From Marinospirillum sp. (lineage in GTDB: Bacteria; Pseudomonadota; Gammaproteobacteria; Pseudomonadales; Halomonadaceae), in contig SKIX01000254.1 in NCBI GenBank assembly GCA_007116195.1, positions 1 through 6,318 of the forward strand: a stretch of DNA of 6,318 bases. Reading direction: 5' to 3'. Shown here piece after piece: positions 1-6,222 of the stretch. The translations under genes were made by a program, and so were the position numbers. Positions within the stretch are counted from its first letter, which is position 1; each line of letters starts with the position of its first letter. The notes under the pieces are model-generated. The model saw nothing but the letters and a program-made list of their open reading frames with translations. It had not been told where the DNA came from and did not search any database.

Positions 1-472
1 GCTGGCAGCGCTCCACAAGTTGAGCTAGGCCACCTTCTGGGTCGCTACTTAAAAGAGGGGGGATACGTAGTATAATATTCTGTTCATTAGTTGCCACCAG
101 CTGTTCTAATGCAATAAGTTGCTTGGCAGCTAAAGAGCTGCCCAAGGGTGAGTCTAGCTCGCTCACGGCTTCTTGGTCAGGGGCAAAAACCAGGTCAGAG
201 GAAATCAGCACTAGCCGTGAATTGCGTGACTCACATAGCTCAACCAGTTGCGGCAGCCGTTCTTGCCAAAAACTCAGCTGAATTGCATTGCTTGCCAAGC
301 CAGCTTCTGCCTGCTGGCCCAGTGGCAAGATAAACAAAAAATCGAAATCGGGCAGAACTAAAGGCTGGGTTTGAGAGTCTGCATTAAGAATCTCAAGGCT
401 TGAATAGCGTACAGCTTCAAGTTCCAATGCCTGAAACAGAGCCTGATAGTCAGATAAGAATAAGATGCGCAT
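1..472 (-). CDS. RmlD-like SDR / sugar-nucleotide-binding domain protein, N-terminal part (C-terminus off window)
   Basis: The frame is open for 157 codons from the ATG at 472-470 to the window edge, so the C-terminus is missing. Residues 86-98 (RLVLISSDLVFAP) match the S-[ST]-D-x-V-F strand of dTDP-4-dehydrorhamnose reductase (RmlD)-type short-chain dehydrogenases. An ILRIPPL segment at 134-140 matches the later LRxxxxxG strand of that fold. The start MRILFLSDYQALFQ occupies the place of the first Rossmann strand but has no GxxGxxG motif. The YxxxK catalytic pair appears as S113-x3-K117. It may therefore be a diverged, possibly non-catalytic member, and the substrate cannot be told. The gene is divergent from the response regulator at 607, with a 134-bp gap. 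No clear Shine-Dalgarno site precedes the ATG. The family assignment rests on motif recognition alone and is moderately sure. Confidence 0.7.
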   Translation of the reverse strand, partial: MRILFLSDYQALFQALELEAVRYSSLEILNADSQTQPLVLPDFDFLFILPLGQQAEAGLASNAIQLSFWQERLPQLVELCESRNSRLVLISSDLVFAPDQEAVSELDSPLGSSLAAKQLIALEQLVATNEQNIILRIPPLLSSDPEGGLAQLVERCQ

Positions 473-502
473 GAGAAAAGTTTATTGGTTAAATAGGCTG
501 TA

Positions 503-511
503 AGTGTAGCA
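503..511 (-). promoter_or_regulatory. Candidate extended -10 promoter for the RmlD-like gene
   Basis: Reading the minus strand, TGC-TACACT gives an extended -10 element (TGN plus a 4/6 match to TATAAT). It lies 30 bases upstream of the ATG at 472 and would give a leader of about 24 nt. No good -35 lies 16-18 bp upstream, which is tolerated when the -10 is extended. This is weak evidence from inspection only. No convincing promoter was found for the divergent plus-strand gene. The best partial match is TTGACT at 546-551 without a good -10. Confidence 0.3.
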
Positions 512-606
512 TAGGACTTGGTTTAGGCGGCTAACAAGCTTGCAATTGACTCAGGATTGCATAACACTGAATAACAAATTAAAACATTTAGGGAAGAAGG
601 TTTACA

Positions 607-1080
607 ATGATGCATTTTACGAAAACTAAAGCAGGTAAAGGGTCGAATTTAAGAGTGCTGCTTGTTGAGGATGAGCCTGCAGATGCACACCTTGTTCGTA
701 TCGCCTTTAAGGAAAGCGCAATTGATGTAGAACTGGAGCGAGTCGTTGATGGACAAGAGGCGCTGGAGTTTTTACGTAAAGAACCCACTTTTCCTCAAGC
801 CTTCAACCCTGACTTGATTCTGCTCGATTTGAATATGCCCAGAATGAACGGCAAAGAGTTGCTTAAGGCCTTAAAAGCCGATGAAAAGTTTAAACACTTT
901 CCTGTCGTTGTATTGACTACCTCAGACCTAGATCGTGATATTGATGAATGCTACCAGCTAGGAGCTGCTGGCTTTATCACCAAACCTATCGATATTGACC
1001 AGTTTATAAAAATGATCAAAAGCCTTGGCGATTATTGGGGCAATATACTGCGTCTGCCAGAAAGAAACTTGGATCACTAG
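607..1080 (+). CDS. Single-domain response regulator (Rcp1/CheY-like receiver)
   Basis: This is a 157-residue protein made of one receiver domain. The phospho-acceptor pocket is complete: acidic pair E21/D22 in LLVEDEP, acceptor D74 in LILLDLNMP, T104 in VVVLTTS and K126 in ITKP. F123 stands where CheY has the switch residue Tyr106. The long segment between strands 2 and 3 (residues 45-66) and the LTTSD-x4-I pattern are typical of the Rcp1-like single-domain regulators that act with phytochrome-type or hybrid histidine kinases. There is no output domain, so it probably works by protein contact or as a phosphate shuttle. A strong ribosome site GGGAAGAAGG lies at 591-600, 6 bases before the ATG. 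A second in-frame ATG follows at once. No kinase gene is in the window. The gene converges on the DUF2357 gene with a 34-bp gap and no visible terminator. The family is sure; the partner is unknown. Confidence 0.93.
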   Translation: MMHFTKTKAGKGSNLRVLLVEDEPADAHLVRIAFKESAIDVELERVVDGQEALEFLRKEPTFPQAFNPDLILLDLNMPRMNGKELLKALKADEKFKHFPVVVLTTSDLDRDIDECYQLGAAGFITKPIDIDQFIKMIKSLGDYWGNILRLPERNLDH

Positions 1081-1114
1081 AGTCCACTACCTGAACTCAG
1101 CTGCTCGCCAAAAG

Positions 1115-3595
1115 TTAGTCGTAAACAGTTTGTATACCTCTAAATTGCTCAACTTCTTCCAGAAGTGTAAGTGTCGTCAATTTCATGGCATGTTGAAAAT
1201 TTCTTAATGGAACTTGACTGATAGCAGTTTGCAGCCTCAGCGGCCTGCCTAGCTCAAAAAGATAGTAGAGCTCGTAAGAAGTCGAGGCCTTGCCAGCTTG
1301 TTCTTGCGTAATGGCGTAGCGGGGCAGAAGCGCAACCCCTTTGACAGGCCAGACTTGTTCGATCTGTTTAGCGCTTGAGTGCTGCTTAGAAGGTAAAGCA
1401 AGAGCTAGATAGCGCACCTCTTTTGCCAGATGCAGCTCCTTTTGCAGCCTAGCTTCTAGCTGCACAATAGCTCGCTGTTTGATGTGATACCAGTGTGCTT
1501 GGCCCTGCTCAAAGCGCTCTAAATACCCCTTGTCACGGCCTTTTTGGGGGCCTAAAGCAGCCGTTAGCGTTAAATCTGGATAGAGGGTTTGCTGCATGCT
1601 GCCGAAAGGAATACGCGCTGCTTCTTGTATGTATAACTGCTCAGCTCTTACTGCCGAAGAATAAGGCTGTTTGCGTGCATCCTGCTTATCAGGCACACCG
1701 ATTTGATTTTTAAGAAAATCGAGCAGCCACTGATGACCAAAAGCCGAGCCTTCTTGAGGCGAAGGCAGCAGCGCAAAAGCACCAATACCAATTTCATCAA
1801 TGACCTCGGCATAGGGGTTAGTTTCTTGGGTTTGATCAAAAAAGCCAGGGTACAAGGCAAAGGCACCCAATACGGGCCGGCTTTTTTCAACCAGCTTTTT
1901 AGACGCAGCGCCTGAGCTTCTACTCCCTTCAGTCTGCTGGCTTAGCTGAATCAGCGCGTCTCGGTAGCGGTGCATTTGGTTAATCGCATCATCTGGGGCA
2001 TAGTCCTTAAACTGAATATCGAACTCATCCGCTAGATCAAAACGGCTCTTGTCAGTTTTAATTCTGTACTTAGCATCAAACAGCCAGATAAAAGATTGAC
2101 CCTGATCAGAAGGCTGCCCTGCCTGAGGAAAGGTGACTTCCAAAACAATATCAGGCTCTTGGCTGACGAGGTAAGAACGTATGGGCTGGCCTTTTTTGGT
2201 AAATTTAGGCTCATGCGCAAGGCGTGCGCTGGTGCCATCACTGCGTTTAAAGCAAAAGGCACCGGCAAAGCCATCCTTTAATTTGTACTCAAAAAAATCA
2301 TTCTGCGACAGCTGAGCAGCAGGTTGATTTGGGTCTAGCTCAAAACCCAGTTCCTCTTCAAGTAGCTGCTTTAAGGATAAAAAGCACCAAATCTCATAAA
2401 TCTCAGCGATGGACTTCATAGAAATACTGGCCTGGCTACCAAAAACATCCAAGTAAAGTTTAAGTTCCTGCCAGATGCGGTAAACACTGCTATAGCCGGT
2501 CTTTTGCTGAAGAACAAGCGACTCGCGCTTCAAGCCAGCATAGTCACCCACTTCCGTTAAGAAACTGGACTGGAGTAGCTTTTGTAAGGGCTGCTGCCAC
2601 GCATGAAGCTCATCTAAAAAGGCATCCGAAAGGCGCTGCTGTTCTGGTGCCTGATTGTTGGCTCGTAATTTGGCCTCAAATTGTGCCAGCTGTTTTTTGC
2701 TTCGGCTGACGGCCATCTTGATAAAGCGATTTTCAGGCGTGTCCACGCTTAGCTTTTTGCGCTCAACCCGGTAGTTTTTGTGATGGAGTCCCTGAGCCAA
2801 ATCCTGCTTAACCCGTTCGCCTAATTTTGGCGATAAGCGGCCTTTCAGTTTTTCTGCTTTGACTTGAGCTACCAAGGGTTGCAGTCGGCTATGGGGTGCA
2901 GCGCAAATGAGCCTTAAGCCCTGCTCAAAACGCTGACGCAGCCGCTCAAAGTTTGCTAGCCACATTAAAGGGAAGTGGCCAGACTGCTTGCTGATACCAG
3001 CCTCCTGCTCGGTTTTCTCAACCAGACTAAAGCGCCACAGCTTGTAATGACGATCAATCGCCTCATACATGGCCGGCAGGTCTTGATGCAAAGCCATTTT
3101 GGTGGGCAAAATTTCAAACGCAAAATGCTGTTTAAAAACCTGGCCTGCAGCCTCATACTCAAGGGCTAAACGCAGCCAGCCGACATCATTGCCGGTATTC
3201 AAAGTGCCGGAAAGCCGTGCTGGGATGATGCCCCTTGGGGTTGGTGTTTCAGGGGTAAAGCGAAACGCATCACTGATCGCTCGGCTACGATGGACTAGCT
3301 TCGCCAAGGAAGTCGGCCTAAAAAATAGCCACTCAAATTGATACTGGGTATTTTCAAAGAACAAGGGCGATGCAAGGGTATGAAAAGCAATAGGAGACAG
3401 AGCTTGTGTGCTTTTAGCTAGAGTAAGCGCCGGTGAAAAGCGTAACTCTAGGCCTGGTGGCTTGATGGGCTTATCTTCAGCTAAGCGGCTACGCTTTCTC
3501 AGCGTTTGCTCATAGGTCTGCGCCCGAGCCGTAATATCCTTGGCCCAAATAGACAATTCAAAATCTTGGGTGGTTAATTTGAGTAACTCCGGCAT
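1115..3595 (-). CDS. DUF2357 / PD-(D/E)XK nuclease domain protein, McrC-like partner of the upstream AAA+ motor
   Basis: This 826-residue protein is the second gene of a two-gene operon. Residues 1-300 fit the DUF2357-type N-terminal region, ending in an ENRFIKMA motif (288-295). A helical linker follows, then YEIWCFL (400-406), which opens the PD-(D/E)XK_7-type nuclease core. The probable catalytic residues are D482 (EPDIVLEV) and D507-x-K509 (FDAKYR), with the trailing helix NQMHRYRDA (539-547) typical of this fold. About 190 further residues (637-826) form a C-terminal extension with VWPVKGVALLPR and YYLFELGRPLRL segments, whose function I do not recognise. By analogy with McrC it would bind the motor ring and cut nucleic acid. 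A ribosome site AAGGGA (3611-3606) lies 10 bases before the ATG, with GGTGG closer. The gap to the motor gene is 32 bp, so co-transcription is likely. The frame is intact. The nuclease fold is strongly supported; the target is not known. Confidence 0.87.
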   Translation of the reverse strand: MPELLKLTTQDFELSIWAKDITARAQTYEQTLRKRSRLAEDKPIKPPGLELRFSPALTLAKSTQALSPIAFHTLASPLFFENTQYQFEWLFFRPTSLAKLVHRSRAISDAFRFTPETPTPRGIIPARLSGTLNTGNDVGWLRLALEYEAAGQVFKQHFAFEILPTKMALHQDLPAMYEAIDRHYKLWRFSLVEKTEQEAGISKQSGHFPLMWLANFERLRQRFEQGLRLICAAPHSRLQPLVAQVKAEKLKGRLSPKLGERVKQDLAQGLHHKNYRVERKKLSVDTPENRFIKMAVSRSKKQLAQFEAKLRANNQAPEQQRLSDAFLDELHAWQQPLQKLLQSSFLTEVGDYAGLKRESLVLQQKTGYSSVYRIWQELKLYLDVFGSQASISMKSIAEIYEIWCFLSLKQLLEEELGFELDPNQPAAQLSQNDFFEYKLKDGFAGAFCFKRSDGTSARLAHEPKFTKKGQPIRSYLVSQEPDIVLEVTFPQAGQPSDQGQSFIWLFDAKYRIKTDKSRFDLADEFDIQFKDYAPDDAINQMHRYRDALIQLSQQTEGSRSSGAASKKLVEKSRPVLGAFALYPGFFDQTQETNPYAEVIDEIGIGAFALLPSPQEGSAFGHQWLLDFLKNQIGVPDKQDARKQPYSSAVRAEQLYIQEAARIPFGSMQQTLYPDLTLTAALGPQKGRDKGYLERFEQGQAHWYHIKQRAIVQLEARLQKELHLAKEVRYLALALPSKQHSSAKQIEQVWPVKGVALLPRYAITQEQAGKASTSYELYYLFELGRPLRLQTAISQVPLRNFQHAMKLTTLTLLEEVEQFRGIQTVYD

Positions 3596-3627
3596 GCTGC
3601 CACCGTCCCTTGAGCTGGGCTAAAAGC

Positions 3628-5238
3628 TTAAGGCCAAAAGCTTGTAAAAGTTGAATCGTCTAGGCGCTGCTTCATCCAAGCCAGTTTTTGCCGAGTGCGA
3701 CAAGGTATGTGGACAGCCTCAAGCATTTGCTCTTGCTCACCAGAGGCTTGGCGCTCGCGATAGAGATCTGGCCGCAGTTTCCCCTGCTCAGCATCCCAGA
3801 TAGGTGCTAGCTCTTGGCTTAAGGCAGCTTCTAAAGTAGTTAGCAGGCATTTACCTTCTTTGGTTTTAAGCTTGTCAATATCACCCTCAATTCGTGGCAG
3901 TACCTTGCACATCAAAAAATCATCCCAAACAGCTTTAAGAGCCAGGTCATCTTTAGGCTGGCTGCAAATGACTGCCAAAAAAAGTTCATTCAGGGCGCGA
4001 TAGGCAAGCTCAAAGGGTGTTCTTTCCAGCACACGGTTAATATTGGTTAAGAAAGCAAGGGTTTTAGAACCATCAGTATCTTTAGTAAGTTGCAACTGAT
4101 CCCGAGTAGCCTGAGCAAGCCTTGGATAGCTCAGGGTGCTGTTAACAATAGTGGGTGCAAAAAACTCATCGTAACGGTTAGGAAAGAATTCGCCAAAATC
4201 AAAACTCAAAGCGCGATCAATGACTTTGCGCGAAAAGCCGTGAGTGGTTTCATCCATATTGACTGTACCGGCAACAATCAGGTTGAAGGGCAGGCTCATA
4301 CCGTAATCACAAATAAATTCCCAAAGAGCGTCATAGGCAGGAGAATCAAAGCCTAAGTCTGTTCTAAGCTGCTCTTTATTGGCAACTGAGCTAATCGTTG
4401 AAGGTTTGAGTAGGGCATCACACCGATAATAAAAGGTGTCGTCTTCCCAAAGCCACTCACGGGTTTCCAGCACGGATAAATAATCGGCAAAATACTGCTC
4501 TACTGGGGCTAGATTCATTTCATCCAAGCACAACCAGTAGGGCGGAATGCTATTAAGCATCTCCTCCGCTCCACTCACTAGCGGGTAGCTGTCGCTTGGC
4601 TCCGAGTTCTCAGCATTGAGCGTAAGACCAGCATCGATAAGCGCACGCCAAGCTTTTGCTATAAATATAAGAACATCAGTGGTTACAAAGCGTGCCTCAC
4701 CCTCAAGCCTAGAAACATAGCCTAATAGGTCGCTAGGTTCGTGCCAATCTGGGCGAACCGAGGTTAAGCAGTAGGTTTCAGCGAGGCTGCCGCTGGTTTT
4801 TGCCTGCTCGCGAACGAAGCGGGTTTTACCTGTACCAGAAATACCTGCAAGGAGGAGGAAGGGTTTGCTGAGACTTACGCTTGTGAGAGCAGGCTTGTTT
4901 TCTGGATGCTCGTCGGCGTTTTCTAGGAGGTACTCACAAATTTTCTGAAGGGTTGAGTCGTAGCCCAGAATGTATTTGTCGAAGCTTAAACCCAGTTCAT
5001 CAAAAAGGTGCGAATCGTGGTGTTCGCTCCAATTTTTTCTGGAAATGTCCCAAACGGTGATTTGGTTTTTATTGATGGCATTTAACAATGCTTCGATGAT
5101 AGCAACGGGGATAAATCGCAGTGGTTTTCCATCTTGACCGCCCCGTACATAAATTAAATCCTTGGATACCTTTTCAATCTTAATGGCCCGAGCCCCACTT
5201 CCCAACTCGATGCCTTCTTTAAGTTTTAATGTTGCCAA
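3628..5238 (-). CDS. McrB-like AAA+ NTPase, motor of a McrBC-type restriction pair
   Basis: With the TTG start at 5238 the protein has 536 residues. An N-terminal domain of about 90-120 residues is not recognised and may recognise the target. The AAA+ core follows: Walker A GISGTGKT (132-139), the RPDWHEPSDLLGY segment (162-173), Walker B WLCLDEMNLAP (235-245, acidic pair D239/E240), the McrB-type signature region GTVNMDETT (324-332) and SRKVIDRA (336-343) with a probable sensor or arginine-finger residue. Such motors hydrolyse GTP or ATP, form rings and activate a partner nuclease, here the DUF2357 protein encoded just downstream. The TTG is chosen because AGGAG lies 7 bases before it. An upstream in-frame ATG at 5337 adds 33 residues, but it lies inside a transposon remnant and has no clear ribosome site. 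The gene ends in TAA at 3630-3628. The function as a defence motor is inferred from motifs and pairing. Confidence 0.87.
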   Translation of the reverse strand: MATLKLKEGIELGSGARAIKIEKVSKDLIYVRGGQDGKPLRFIPVAIIEALLNAINKNQITVWDISRKNWSEHHDSHLFDELGLSFDKYILGYDSTLQKICEYLLENADEHPENKPALTSVSLSKPFLLLAGISGTGKTRFVREQAKTSGSLAETYCLTSVRPDWHEPSDLLGYVSRLEGEARFVTTDVLIFIAKAWRALIDAGLTLNAENSEPSDSYPLVSGAEEMLNSIPPYWLCLDEMNLAPVEQYFADYLSVLETREWLWEDDTFYYRCDALLKPSTISSVANKEQLRTDLGFDSPAYDALWEFICDYGMSLPFNLIVAGTVNMDETTHGFSRKVIDRALSFDFGEFFPNRYDEFFAPTIVNSTLSYPRLAQATRDQLQLTKDTDGSKTLAFLTNINRVLERTPFELAYRALNELFLAVICSQPKDDLALKAVWDDFLMCKVLPRIEGDIDKLKTKEGKCLLTTLEAALSQELAPIWDAEQGKLRPDLYRERQASGEQEQMLEAVHIPCRTRQKLAWMKQRLDDSTFTSFWP

Positions 5239-5245
5239 AAGCTTG

Positions 5246-5250
5246 CTCCT
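5246..5250 (-). promoter_or_regulatory. Shine-Dalgarno site deciding the TTG start of the McrB-like gene
   Basis: On the minus strand AGGAG is followed by 7 bases and then TTG-GCA-ACA at 5238. This is the only good ribosome site in the 100 bases before the conserved part of the protein. It favours initiation at the TTG over the ATG at 5337. A TACAAT lies at 5259-5254, but it is too close to the ribosome site to act as the -10 of this start. Confidence 0.6.
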
Positions 5251-5304
5251 ATGATTGTAGCTGGCACCTTTATCCTTGCACCAAGCCAAAACAGTCAGCA
5301 TTAA

Positions 5305-5393
5305 GGAAACGCTGAACAAATGGCTTCGCCTTCGCACAACTCATTGATTTTAAAAGATCTGAGCACTCAGAAATCGAATTAATCAGTGTTTCC
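5305..5393. mobile_element. 89-bp MITE (IS5-family-like ends) with TTAA target duplications
   Basis: The left end is GGAAACGCTGAACAA (5305-5319). The right end, read inward, is GGAAACACTGATTAA (5393-5379). They match at 11 of 15 positions, including 10 of the first 11. Both ends are flanked by TTAA (5301-5304 and 5394-5397), a 4-bp duplication that fits the YTAR target of IS5-group elements. The inside holds no gene, only a TCTGAG-CA-CTCAGA palindrome at 5358-5371, so this is a non-autonomous remnant. It lies upstream of the McrB-like gene and supplies the ATG that gives the longer reading frame. On the minus strand it also carries a TAAAAT (5352-5347) that could be a -10 element, but without a good -35. 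The family assignment is by end sequence and duplication only. Confidence 0.72.
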
Positions 5394-5473
5394 TTAAGAG
5401 GTTAATTGGAAGCAGTATGCCATTTGTGTATTGGCTTGGTAACTAACAATCTGCAAGAAATCAACAGCCATAA

Positions 5474-5512
5474 AAAAGCCCGATGCCGGCTTGGTTTGGC
5501 GATCGGGTTTTT
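5474..5512 (-). terminator. Bidirectional intrinsic terminator
   Basis: CCCGAT (5479-5484) pairs with ATCGGG (5502-5507). The stem is extended by G-U and four A-T pairs (5474-5478 with 5508-5512) and by an inner GCC/GGC (5485-5487 with 5498-5500). A-run and T-run flanks make it work on both strands. On the minus strand it directly follows a stop codon at 5513-5511, so it would end transcription from the right and insulate the McrBC-like operon. Confidence 0.85.
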
Positions 5513-5570
5513 AATGGTTACGCGTATTTTCGCGACGGCGGCGTTTGAACTCAATAGCTAATCTTTTGTT
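5511..5570 (-). pseudogene. Possible 3' remnant of a truncated gene
   Basis: The minus-strand frame reads NKRLAIEFKRRRRENTRNH and then TAA, with an in-frame stop just upstream at 5573-5571. The stop codon abuts the terminator, as at a normal gene end, and the basic helix-like sequence looks like a real protein tail. The upstream part of the gene is missing, perhaps replaced by the accessory DNA to the right. The family is not recognised. It could also be chance coding next to a terminator. Confidence 0.3.
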
Positions 5571-5602
5571 TTAATAGTAATTTTATTTTCAGGATTTGAT
5601 TA

Positions 5603-5623
5603 GGCATACACCAGGGCATACAC
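5603..5623. repeat. Two tandem copies of GGCATACAC
   Basis: GGCATACAC occurs at 5603-5611 and again at 5615-5623, a period of 12 bp. It could be a small binding-site pair or chance; nothing nearby shows which. Confidence 0.5.
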
Positions 5624-5638
5624 GGTGCTGGCTGCTGG

Positions 5639-5653
5639 GGGTGTTCAACACCC
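5639..5653. repeat. Perfect 15-bp palindrome GGGTGTT-C-AACACCC
   Basis: Two 7-bp arms flank a single central C. The symmetry has the size and shape of a dimeric regulator operator. It lies 194 bp downstream of the HTH gene end and its sequence is unlike the operator at 6227-6241, so a different protein would bind it, if any. Confidence 0.6.
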
Positions 5654-5667
5654 ATTTTGCTGCTTAT

Positions 5668-5708
5668 TTTCTGCACTACACAAAGAATATAGGGCTGGCT
5701 GGAAAAAA
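5668..5708. repeat. 41-bp direct repeat, copy A
   Basis: The sequence starting TTTCTGCACTACAC is identical to 6278-6318. Weaker similarity extends left to about 5654, and there the differences are transitions. The offset is exactly 610 bp. On the minus strand one frame is open across both copies (QPYILCVVQK). Confidence 0.9.
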
Positions 5709-5778
5709 TATCTGTTGTGGCCTGAGCCTGGTTTATCGCTTTCCACGCTGGCGGCGGTTCAAGAGCTTTGTTTAACCT

Positions 5779-5814
5779 GCACCAGAACCACCCCAAAATA
5801 GGGTGGATGGGTGC
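5779..5814 (-). repeat. Two-tier hairpin downstream of the HTH gene
   Basis: Outer arms GCACC (5779-5783) and GGTGC (5810-5814) and inner arms CCACCC (5788-5793) and GGGTGG (5801-5806) form a stem with a small internal loop and a 7-base apex. There is no T-run, so it is not a standard terminator. It could stabilise the 3' end of the HTH mRNA or be a recombination structure. Confidence 0.55.
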
Positions 5815-5824
5815 GAACTGCGAA

Positions 5825-5841
5825 CCGGAATTAAAATCCGG
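5825..5841 (-). repeat. Short hairpin just after the HTH gene stop
   Basis: CCGGA (5825-5829) and TCCGG (5837-5841) enclose a 7-base A/T loop, 5 bases beyond the stop codon of the HTH gene. There is no T-run. It may act as an mRNA 3' element together with the larger hairpin that follows. Confidence 0.4.
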
Positions 5842-5846
5842 TGGGT

Positions 5847-6167
5847 TCAAATGCGATTTATCCGCTGTACTGTATCGGGGTAGCTGGCCACCAACTTAAT
5901 GAGCAGCGCCGCCTGCGCATTTGGTTTGGCCTTCTTGCGCTCCCAGTTTCTTAATGTGGCGGTACTCGTGCGGATTGCTTGAGCAAAAACAGCCTGGCAC
6001 ATATTTAGTTGCTCCCGAATCCTTACAATGTCTTCAGCGGTAATTTCTGGAGCTGGCTTTGCCTCAGAAGCAATCTGGCGCAAGGTGAGCTTTCCTGTTC
6101 GCCGCTCCTGCATTTCGCCCACTCCATGCATTAATTCATCAAGCAGGTTACGTTTATTCTTGCTCAT
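5847..6167 (-). CDS. HigA/NadS-like XRE-family HTH regulator (probable antitoxin)
   Basis: This 106-residue protein has a basic N-terminal arm (1-40, with GKLTLRQ at 25-31) and an HTH domain at about 42-97: TAEDIVRIREQLNM, then CQAVFAQAIRTSTATLRNWE and KAKPNAQAALLIKLV. The FA-x6-S-x3-LRNWE and KPNAQAALL pattern is that of the HigA/NadS group of antitoxin-like repressors usually encoded beside a RelE/HigB-type toxin. It would bind DNA as a dimer and repress its own promoter. The ribosome site AGAGG (6180-6176) lies 8 bases before the ATG. The gene has its own promoter, with a palindromic operator within it. No toxin frame is seen in the 151 bases upstream, and the frame downstream does not look like a toxin, so it may be solitary or its partner may lie beyond the window. 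Family sure, antitoxin role inferred. Confidence 0.87.
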   Translation of the reverse strand: MSKNKRNLLDELMHGVGEMQERRTGKLTLRQIASEAKPAPEITAEDIVRIREQLNMCQAVFAQAIRTSTATLRNWERKKAKPNAQAALLIKLVASYPDTVQRINRI

Positions 6168-6222
6168 CGTGGATACCTCTTTTTCTCAGCTCATCAGTAA
6201 AAGCTTTTTAAGCTGTTATCGG

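Larger units (their letters stand above)
5398..5846. other. 449-bp stretch without a convincing gene
   Basis: This stretch contains a bidirectional terminator, a 19-codon gene-end fragment on the minus strand, a 9-bp tandem repeat, a perfect 15-bp palindrome, one copy of a 41-bp direct repeat and two hairpins next to the HTH gene, each listed separately. One minus-strand frame is open at 5850-5551 from a TTG that overlaps the HTH gene stop. It has no ribosome site, is rich in Pro, Trp and Cys, and resembles no family I know, so it is not called as a gene. The mosaic look suggests repeated insertion and decay. Confidence 0.6.

Noticed and set aside
588..788. 66-codon minus-strand frame over the response regulator start
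   Set aside because: It is a shadow of the regulator reading frame, low in complexity (Ser-rich), without a start signal.
4090..4356. 88-codon plus-strand frame inside the motor gene
   Set aside because: It lies wholly antisense to conserved AAA+ sequence and has no family features.
5254..5259. TACAAT on the minus strand as a promoter -10 for the motor gene
   Set aside because: Transcription would start at or inside the ribosome site, and no -35 lies at proper spacing.
5668..5846. Integron attC site, suggested by the cassette-like 610-bp unit and antitoxin content
   Set aside because: Only a GTTAAAC (5776-5770, minus strand) fits a core site. No matching RYYYAAC partner pairs with it across the hairpin, and no integrase is in the window.
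5551..5850. 99-codon minus-strand frame starting at a TTG that overlaps the HTH gene stop
   Set aside because: It has no ribosome site, an odd composition rich in Pro, Trp and Cys, no family resemblance, and contains a repeat and hairpins. The overlap with the stop codon is the only gene-like sign.
5815..5850. tRNA-like GGTTCAAAT box on the plus strand
   Set aside because: No T-stem pairing, no acceptor stem or anticodon arm could be folded around it.
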